Part shown: positions 17,253-23,673 of the stretch, one piece after another | Layout: each line of letters starts with the position of its first letter | How positions within the stretch are numbered: the stretch's first letter is position 1 | Assembly: GCA_001579985.1 (NCBI GenBank) | Contig: LRSR01009329.1 | Coordinates: forward strand, 1 to 23,673 | Length of the DNA stretch: 23,673 nt | Direction of reading: 5' to 3' | From: Hypsibius dujardini | Lineage: Eukaryota > Tardigrada > Eutardigrada > Parachela > Hypsibiidae | Made by a program: the position numbers and the translations under genes | The notes under the pieces: model-generated | Told to the model about the DNA's origin: nothing | The model's database searches: none | What the model saw: only the letters and a program-made list of their open reading frames with translations

Positions 17253-17360
17253 CTTGATATTGAATAAAAAATAACACGGGTAAAAACTACTGATATCCGT
17301 TTGTTATTGAACTTATTCTAACGAAAACAAAACTGGAGATTTCACGGCATTTTTTGAATA

Positions 17361-17420
17361 GTGAACGCACGGCCTAATCAGTGAACGCACGGCCTAATCA
17401 GTGAACGCACGGCCTAATCA
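17361..17420. repeat. Three perfect 20-bp direct repeats
   Basis: GTGAACGCACGGCCTAATCA is repeated three times without a mismatch, directly abutting. It is preceded by a partial TAGTGAA-like end and followed by GAACGGTAACGGCTTAACA, which looks like a decayed fourth unit. Confidence 0.97.
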
Positions 17421-17584
17421 GAACGGTAACGGCTTAACATTGGGAACATGAGGTCATCTATTTTTTCTTGAATTTCTTTCGGTTCATTCATCTCTATTTT
17501 AACTAAAGCTTGAATAATCTAACAATATTAAAAATATAAAATTTTATAACTTCATGATATGAACATCGGAAATAAAAAGCGCAT

Positions 17585-17617
17585 GTTCGCTTTGCCGAGA
17601 AAAAGAACAAAGCGAAC
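17585..17617. repeat. Perfect 10-bp inverted repeat in the divergent spacer
   Basis: GTTCGCTTTG at 17585-17594 and CAAAGCGAAC at 17608-17617, separated by 13 bases rich in A. It could be a dimeric binding site or a hairpin. Confidence 0.85.
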
Positions 17618-17839
17618 TGACCAGACAACGTGAACAGAACGAACAATTTAAAATGCACGCCGTCTTTTCCATTTCCTTTTCCATTTCCATTTCCATTTCC
17701 AGCACGATCAGTTTGTTTACCGAGTCTCGCCGTGGAGTTTAATCAACGCGCAACTGAGGAAAATATTTTCAACGCCGGGTTACACTGCCCAATCGTCGCT
17801 TAAATAGTTTGTCTGGGATCGGGAGGAGAGGAGGAGAGG

Positions 17840-20800
17840 ATGTCGATGCCGCAACAACAGCCCCCTTATCAGGTTAGTCTGAGGACGGAAAAAAGAAAAT
17901 AAACGCCGGAGAGGAATGATGACGCTGCGATAGAAACGGTGCTTCTTTTTCACCGTAACGAGGCGACACGCCTGATGTGGACCAGGTCAATAAGAAATAG
18001 CCTGCCTCTATAACACTGGCTATGGGTATCCGATTTCAGTAACGCACGTCGTACGACGCAGCGTGGGCTTTCATTTCTACGATGACTGTGTCATTTATTT
18101 ACAGATGAATGATTTTTTATTTATCGATTTTTTCTCCCCTCTCAGGCCAACAACCCTCCATCCCGACCGATATTCGGGCCCACGCCGGGATTTCCAGCAG
18201 CAAGTGGGCCGTTTAATTCATCCAGTCATGGGAGGAATGAGATGCCACCGCCGCCGTCTGTGCCGTTTGGGCCTGGAATGGGAAGTGCGGGAGGTGGAGG
18301 AAGTCGCGCTGCCTTGACAGCTGCCTTGAAGCGACCCGCCATCATGCCCAATTCTCCGGCGCAAACACCGCAACTGATGGGGGGTGGTCAGCAGCAGCAA
18401 AGAGGGCCGCTGTCACCTGCCAACACATCGCAGCAGCAGCCGCCGAAGAAGAAGAAGAAACTCTCCGAAAAGAGCTTGCATCCAGGGGTGAGTTTTGCAT
18501 TTTCTGACGATGTCATTGATGGAATTTAAATTTGCTTTTCCTTTTTGATTTCTGATTTAAGCAATGAAGTGGTTGAGGGAATTGTAGTTGGCCAGCACGT
18601 TGCAGACAAAACGTTTCGTGACATTCAATCAAGCAATCAAGCGATGTAATTTGCACAATGCTCGACTGATCGATTGATTGATTGCTCGATTGCTCGACTG
18701 ATTGATTGCTCGATCGATCGGTTGATTGAGTGATTGAGTCCGAAAAGAGCTTGCATCCAGGGGTGAGTTTTGCATTTGTGACGATGTCATTGATGGAATT
18801 TAAATTTGCTTTTCCTTTTTGATTTCTGATTTAAGCAATAGAGTAGTCAAAGAAATTGTAGTTGGCCAGCACGTTGCAGACAAAACGTTTCGTGACATTC
18901 AATCAAGCAATCAAGCGATGTAATTTGCACATGACTCGACTGATCGATCGCTTGATTGATTGATTGATTGATGTGGCCATTTGCTTGCGGATGTTTTCAA
19001 TCTGTCGGCTGATATTGCAGATCAAGCAGATTGTCCCCGAATCGCAAGCATACATGGATTTGCTGGCTTTCGAGAAGAAACTCGACTACACAATCTCACG
19101 GAAGAGGATAGAGATTCAGGAGGCGCTGCGGAAGCCGCAGAAGGTATTAGGACACCCTAAGGACTCTTACTAATGAACGCAAAACCAAACTAAACCAAAC
19201 TTCCAAGCTTCCAAATTCGATTTGGAATCGATTGACATCAGCAGAATCTTATTTGGATGCCAGGGGGCGGAGCTATGGTTCATTCCTGCAATTTCACTCG
19301 GAAGCCAAGATTGAAACTAGCCCATAGCTCCGCCCCCTGGCATCCAAAAAAGATTCTGCTGATGTCAATCGATTCCACATTGAATTTGGAGTGGAAGAGT
19401 GTCCGGTTTCCCCAAAAGCCGGCCTAACTCCGATCGGGAGGGAATAACTCCGATCGGGAGGGAATATCCTCGTTCTTGCCCTTGTAAGCGCTCTATGTCT
19501 TCCCTTCCTTCCCTTCCCTTCCCCCGCAGATCAAAAAGAAGCTCCGCATCTTCGTGTCGCACACATTCATGCCAGGCAAGCTGGACACGGACGGCGGAGA
19601 CGGTTCCTTTCCCATGTGGGAGCTGAGAGTGGAAGGCCGCCTGCTGGAAGATCTCAATGTAGGTTTTTCTTGTGATCTTGTGACAAGAATAGTCACATCG
19701 CCTTCCTGCGCTCTCTTTCCCTGTCGGTCGGTTGAAGTTTCGCTGCAACTGTTTCAGAAACAGACACCGCAAGCGGATGCCTCGAGGCCAGCTCCGGAAC
19801 CGCCAAAGTCGCGCCGGAAATTCTCCTCCTTCTTCAGGAGCCTCGTGATTGAGTTGGATCGGGGACTGTACGGCCCGGACAACCATCTTGTCGAGGTATC
19901 CTCAGTTTGAGTCGCGTACACTACGTTCTGGAATTGACCCTTGGTCGGCATTGCAGTGGCATCGCTCCGCGACGACCAGCGAAACGGATGGATTTCAAGT
20001 AAAGCGAATCGGAGAACAAAACGTCAAGTGCGTCATCATGTTGATGCTGGAGTACACGGTAAGCACTTTTTATTTCACCGTTCAGGCTCAGTAATAGCCA
20101 CCAAAAAGCTGCCTGCCCTATGTCAGACAGCCTGTCTGTAAACATATGCCTGCCTGTAAACGTGATGCCTGCCTGTAAACGGGATGTCTGCCTGTAATCG
20201 CGATGCCTGTCTGTAAACGGGATGCCTGTCTGTAAACGTGATGCCTGTCTGTAAACGTGATGCCTGCCTGTAAACGTGATGCCTGTCTGTAAACGTGATG
20301 CCTGTCTGTAAAAATGATGCCTGCCTGTAAACGTGTTGCCTGTTTGTAAACGTGATGCCTGCCTGTAAACGTGATGCCTGCCTGTAAACGGGATGCCTGT
20401 CTGTAAACGCAATGCCTGCCTGTGTCCATGCGTATGTATTGACTATTGAATCTTGTCACTTTTTTCCAGCCCCCACATTACAAATTGGACATGAGATTAG
20501 CCAAGCTACTTGGGACGACGGTCGGAACGAAGGCAAACATCTTCAACCACCTGTGGATTTACATCAAACGCAACAAACTCCAGGACCCGGAGCATCCCGA
20601 ATGGATCAATCTTGACAATCCACTGGCAATCGTAAGAATCCACAGACAGACAGATAGACACACAGACACACAGACAGACACACAGACAGTCAGACACACA
20701 GACAGTCAGACAGACACACAGTCAGACAGACACACAGTCAGACACACAGACACACAGACAGGCAGACAGACAGGCAGTCAGTCAGTCAGGCAGACAGGCA

Positions 20801-21504
20801 GGCAAACAGGCAAAGTGAAAGGCTGAAATCTTCTGTTTTACTTTTCCTCAGATTTTTGGGGTGAATCGTTTCCGGATGCAGGAAACTGCACAACGCCTGC
20901 AGTCTCTCTTGTACCCACCGGACCCCATTGTCATCCACCATTTAATCACGTGAGGGATTACTGATGGTTTTTGGAGTTGTTTGTGTGTTTGAGCAGTGTG
21001 GGGAATGGCATTTTTTGTCCTTTCGGAAGAAGCAGGGTGGACAACAGCGAAGGTCGCAAGATGGCCTGCTACGATGTGGACGTTGACGTGGACGATCCCG
21101 CCAAGCCGCACATGACCAGCTTCTTCCAGGGCGTTTCGCAGACGCAAGAAATCCAGGCCATGGATAACAAGGTTAGAGCGCTGACTTGGCCTGAATGGGT
21201 GGGAAGTTAAAATGAGCCGTTTTCCGTGCAGATTTTCGAAACGGTGGAGAACATCAATCAGCTGCGCATCAACCGGGAGTTCTTTACCAGCTTCTCCGAG
21301 GACCCGCAAAAGTTCATTGCGCGGTGGATTCAATCGCAGAGTACGGATCTCAAAATCATGACCGACGTGGTGGGCATCCCGGAGGCGGAGCGCCGTGCCG
21401 AGCACTACCAAGGCGACTGGTCCAAGGAAGCCATCCACCGCTACTTCTTCAACAAGATCCAGCAGCGACGCACCGAACTGGAGCATCTTTTGAACATCAA
21501 GTGA
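17840..21504 (+). CDS. SMARCD1: SWI/SNF complex subunit SMARCD (BAF60), SWIB domain protein
   Basis: Core accessory subunit of BAF/PBAF chromatin remodelling complexes that links the complex to transcription factors. Ten exons: 17840-17872, 18146-18487, 19021-19143, 19530-19658, 19758-19895, 19957-20058, 20470-20631, 20852-20949, 21036-21171, 21232-21504; 511 residues, close to human SMARCD1 (515). N-terminus is Pro/Gly/Gln-rich with a KKKKK run, as usual. Landmarks: [73 protein letters not shown], the SWIB domain (about 288-365), [13 protein letters not shown], and TMTDVVGNP-type [16 protein letters not shown], ending in LNIK. All joins are phase-consistent. The symbol follows the closest vertebrate paralog; invertebrates usually have one gene. 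Confidence 0.96.
18464..18962 (+). repeat. 275-bp tandem duplication covering the end of SMARCD exon 2 and its donor
   Basis: Copy A starts at 18464, inside exon 2 (TCCGAAAAGAGCTTGCATCC); copy B starts at 18739 and ends in a TGAT-repeat near 18962, shorter than A by about 50 bases. Both carry CCAGGGGTGAGTTTTGCAT, so donor GTGAGT occurs at 18488 and 18763. Copies differ by small changes. Each copy ends in a TGAT/CGAT-rich array. Confidence 0.95.
19205..19403. mobile_element. Fold-back element, copy 2, in SMARCD intron 3
   Basis: Arms of about 70-80 bases at 19205-19277 and 19321-19403 share TTTGGATGCCAG, GGGGGCGGAGCTATGG and ATTGACATCAGCAGAATCTT with each other and with copy 1. The central loop is present in reverse orientation relative to copy 1 (TCACTCGGAAGCCAAGATTG against CAATCTCGGCTTCCGAGTGA), so the two copies inserted in opposite orientation. 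Copy 2 lacks the outer arm sequence that copy 1 has beyond the TCCACTCCAAATT word. Confidence 0.85.
19425..19464 (+). repeat. 20-bp duplication before SMARCD exon 4
   Basis: TAACTCCGATCGGGAGGGAA occurs twice with no gap, at 19425 and 19445. It is followed by a long pyrimidine tract (CCTTCCCTTCCC type) that leads to the exon 4 acceptor at 19529. Confidence 0.95.
20130..20425. repeat. 19-bp minisatellite in SMARCD intron 6
   Basis: About 15 copies of a unit GATGCCTGTCTGTAAACGT with single-base differences (for example, starts at 20164 and 20183). It appears to be a longer-period derivative of the CTGT family with a TAAACGTGA insert. It occupies most of intron 20059-20469. Confidence 0.95.
20641..20815 (+). 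repeat. CAGA/CAGACACA tract in SMARCD intron 7
   Basis: CAGACAGACACA, CAGTCAGACACA and CAGGCAGA units in intron 20632-20851. Opposite in sense to the CTGT-derived 19-bp array of intron 6; exon 7 lies between. Confidence 0.95.
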
Positions 21505-21806
21505 AATTTGAGACAGACAGAGAGTCAGACAGACAGACAGACAGACTGACCCACAGACAGACTGACACACAGACAGACACATAGACACACAGACAGACAC
21601 ATAGACACACAGACAGACAGACAGACAGATAAGCACTCTGTTCATTTTCAGTTTTCATTGTCTCTCTCCCCTCTTCCGATTTGTTAAACTTATTTGTGTC
21701 CACCTAATCCGTGGTTTTTTATTTCTAATTTTAGCGTCTTAATCATCGTTGTCTGAATCTTGCATTGTCAATTGTGAATTGAACTGTTAAATGAATAAAT
21801 GATGCC
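21505..21806. other. Spacer between the convergent SMARCD and GPCR genes
   Basis: Contains a CAGA/CAGACACA tract at 21510-21632, probably in the SMARCD 3' UTR, then AT-rich sequence and a canonical polyadenylation signal. Only 302 bases separate the two stop codons. Confidence 0.75.
21794..21799 (+). terminator. Poly(A) signal candidate for SMARCD
   Basis: AATAAA, 290 bases after the SMARCD stop. Cleavage 10-30 bases downstream would fall inside the 3' coding end of the convergent GPCR gene (stop at 21807-21809), so the two mRNAs may overlap antisense. Confidence 0.55.
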
Positions 21807-22287
21807 TCATAACATGACCAGAAGATTCCTTTCAACAGTGAGGAATGCGCCGACTTTTAGGAGGACCTCAATCTGCGCCTGGGGGATGGTTTGCAAGGAG
21901 GCTCGCGTGCAAGAATTCACGCCGGTGGCTTCGCGAATCGTGCTGGCGTCCGGGACGACCAGCAGCGGTGTGGTCTTTGTCGGCTTGTTATCGCGGGGCG
22001 TACGTTTGAAAGCCTTGCAGTAGCTTTTCTTGAAGTTTTCGCTGAGGCAGGCGTAGAGGATGGGATTTATAGCGGAGTTGGCGAAGCAGAGACATTGCAG
22101 GGACAGGCAGGTGATTATGATGGTGAAACTGTCCTCCAGGTCGTCTGAGAAGACGATGTACATTTGAAGAACCCTGAGAAATAGTGTCAGAAAGCGCGTA
22201 TCAGATAGACAGACGGACAGTCAGACAGACAGCCAAATAGACAAACAGACAGATAGAAAGACAAATAGACAGACAGTCAGACAGGCA

Positions 22288-22320
<33 letters not shown>

Positions 22321-22961
22321 ACAGACAGACAGACAGACAGACAGACAGGCAGACAGACAGGCAGACAGACAAGCAGGCAGACAGGCAGGCAGGCAGACAG
22401 GCAGGCAGGCAGGCAGACAGACAGACAGACAATATAACAAATAGGGAGATGTTTAAGCCTACCAATAAGGAGTCCAGCAAAGCAGGTACACGATGATTAC
22501 CACGAATATCATCATAGTTACACGGCGTAGCTTCAATCGACGCCTGTAGTTGGCGGGACTCTCAAAATGAAGATGAGCAGAGTCTAATGCTACCTTCGCG
22601 TGGCTGGACCGAAGCCGGCGAAGTACCAACCCGTAGCACGTGATCATGAGAGCGACCGGCAGAGCGAACCCAATTACGAAGCAATATAAGGCAAAGCCGC
22701 TGGGTCCGTTCAATTCCATGACCTCGGATTCAGGCCAATCAATGTTGCAACTGATGCTGTTTGTGGCATTGCTGATGCTAATCTCACCGGAATACTCGTA
22801 AACAGGATACACTGCAAAAAGGATCAATCAATTAATCTTGGCTGGAGTAAATCATGTGAGGGAGTGTAACACAGGGTACTTCGCCCAGACAGATAGTTGT
22901 AGACAATTATAGGTAGACATGCATGCAGGCAGGCAAGACGGCAGCTGACAGACGGACGGAA

Positions 22962-23002
<41 letters not shown>

Positions 23003-23548
23003 GGACAGACAGGCAGGCAATTAGAATGACAGATAGGCAGGCACGTTGGCACGCCGATAGGCGGACCGACAATGTTTGACTAAACACTAGTGTGCGCAAC
23101 TCACTTAATACAACCGCGATCATCCAGACAAGTATACACAAGACCGCCGCCGAGGTCGTCGTTCGTATTTTTCGACTCCACAATGGATGACTACAAATAA
23201 ACTTACTAAATACACCCTGGCAAGATGTCCATCAAGGGTGACTTCTAAACTAGGCGCTGGGCGGACTCGAGAGCTCCATCAAAATGCCCTTACCATATTG
23301 CGAAAAAGCGATCTGCAAGAAAGTTAAATGTTCATTTAGCCAACACTGTGTTAGACCATTTCTTTTGTTATTTTGTGGGTATTATAGTTAAAACGATATT
23401 CAATTTTTAACTCGCAAGGCAGGTGCCGTAGATGTACGTTCAGTCGTTTGACTGAGTACTGAGAAGAGATCACATTTATTTACCTGCACTCATAATCACA
23501 AGGAAGAAGCTCGATGCAAATTGGTTGACAGTCGTCACCGAGTAGTAG
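21807..23548 (-). CDS. Peptide GPCR, somatostatin/allatostatin-C receptor class, TM3 to C-terminus
   Basis: Rhodopsin-class receptor of the somatostatin/opioid/allatostatin-C group. Exons seen: 23484-23548, 23294-23312, 23105-23190, 22463-22811, 21807-22173; all GT-AG and phase-consistent, 294 residues. The N-terminus, TM1 and TM2 lie outside the window. TM3 is TTVNQFASSFFLVIMSA, then DRFFAICHPLWSRKIRTT with the DRY box as DRF, TM4 TSAAVLCILVWMIAVVL, extracellular loop 2 with N-glycosylation site NAT and the conserved Cys in SCNIDWPE, TM5 FVIGFALPVALMITCYG, a basic loop 3 ending RRRLKLRRVT, TM6 with LLCWTPYW, TM7 NSAINPILYACL (NPxxY), then KKSYCKAF and a 60-residue tail. CNIDWPE and CWTPYW favour the somatostatin/AstC class; ligand and coupling are not determinable here. 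Confidence 0.9.
22202..22434. repeat. CAGA/CAGG tract in the last GPCR intron
   Basis: CAGA units alternating with long (GGCA) runs in intron 22174-22462, almost filling it. The receptor transcript carries the CUGU/CUGC sense. Confidence 0.95.
22917..23042. repeat. CAGA tract in the GPCR intron between TM4 and loop 2 exons
   Basis: CAGA run of about ten units flanked by GGCAGGCA and diverged GACGGACGG variants, in intron 22812-23104. Same orientation as the tract in the last intron. Confidence 0.95.
23294..23312 (-). other. 19-nt micro-exon of the GPCR carrying the DRY-box equivalent
   Basis: Bordered by a TTGCAG acceptor and a GTAAGG donor. It supplies AT-CGC-TTT-TTC-GCA-ATA-TG, which with flanking exon bases gives D-R-F-F-A-I-C. 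Phases 1 and 2 match both neighbours exactly. Skipping would shift the frame. Confidence 0.88.
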
Positions 23549-23611
23549 CTAAAAGGATGCAGAACACGCAACTGAGAGTAGATAGTTTTGGTAGACCACA
23601 TCACTCATTCA

Positions 23612-23673
23612 CAGTCCCGTGTCAGTCTGTCAGTCGGTCCCTGGAGCCTATCCGTCTGTCTGCCTGTCTGTCT
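23612..23673. repeat. CTGT tract at the window edge, in a GPCR intron
   Basis: Begins with CAGTCTGTCAGTCGG and becomes regular CTGT/CTGC at 23654, cut by the window end. Opposite in orientation to the other two GPCR tracts. Confidence 0.85.

Larger units (their letters stand above)
17253..17839. promoter_or_regulatory. Divergent spacer between CDK5 and SMARCD
   Basis: 587 bases between two opposed start codons, presumably carrying both promoters. Contains a 60-base triplicated sequence (17361-17420), an inverted repeat (17585-17617), a TTCCATTTCCA run (about 17668-17701) and the purine run GGGAGGAGAGGAGG just before the SMARCD start. No clear TATA box. Confidence 0.6.

Noticed and set aside
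19921-20459. Repetitive minus-strand frames of the [13 protein letters not shown] type
   Set aside because: Read-through of the 19-bp minisatellite in SMARCD intron 6; three frames are open at once because 19 is not a multiple of three.
20848-21645. 265-codon minus-strand frame over SMARCD exons 8-10
   Set aside because: Antisense to conserved SMARCD exons and ends in a repeat tract; no independent features.
1-23673. CRISPR-like direct repeats with spacers, operons or ribosome binding sites
   Set aside because: Spliced animal genes throughout. The regular repeats are tandem minisatellites without unique spacers, so a prokaryotic reading does not apply.
1-23673. tRNA or rRNA genes
   Set aside because: No tRNA cloverleaf signatures or rRNA-like conserved blocks were noticed by eye; a covariance-model scan was not possible.

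Overview
This is a gene-dense stretch of animal nuclear DNA. All nine genes need splicing, every intron has GT-AG borders, and the products are metazoan: meiotic MSH4, aprataxin, AGGF1, COP9 signalosome subunit 2, CDK5, SMARCD/BAF60 and a peptide GPCR of the somatostatin/allatostatin-C class. The set fits a bilaterian with a compact genome, probably an invertebrate, but I cannot name the phylum. Exon borders were placed by protein conservation, GT-AG sites and matching codon phase; no transcript data were available.

Layout. 1-2261 (+): 3' part of MSH4, ten exons. 2523-3782 (-): unrecognised secreted protein, three exons, converging on MSH4. 4557-5792 (-): short aprataxin, two exons. 5793-7280: intergenic, with a 21-bp minisatellite and a 24-bp minisatellite bracketed by inverted repeats. 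7281-9446 (-): AGGF1, three exons. 9447-10203: divergent spacer with 47-bp and 21-bp arrays. 10204-12793 (+): complete CSN2, six exons. 13613-14138 (+): small secreted WAP-domain protein whose upstream region is repeated downstream at 14537-14775. 15060-17252 (-): complete CDK5, eight exons including one of 24 nt. 17253-17839: divergent spacer with three perfect 20-bp repeats and a hairpin. 17840-21504 (+): complete SMARCD, ten exons. 21807 to about 23548 (-): 3' part of the GPCR, five exons including one of 19 nt; its 5' part lies beyond the window.

The genes are not an operon and share no single pathway. They sit on alternating strands and are mostly housekeeping or nuclear: meiosis, DNA repair, splicing-associated, protein turnover, chromatin. 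The GPCR, CDK5 and the two secreted proteins are the exceptions.

The striking layer is the repeats. Some 21 degenerate CTGT/CAGA tracts sit in introns and spacers, never in exons. A second family of TGAT/ATCA-rich minisatellites occupies other introns. In CSN2, CDK5, SMARCD, MSH4 and probably the GPCR, oppositely oriented tracts flank internal exons, so the pre-mRNA could pair across them. In two genes (aprataxin, SMARCD) a tandem duplication has copied an exon end together with its 5' splice site into the intron. Two copies of a fold-back mobile element lie in AGGF1 intron 1 and SMARCD intron 3.
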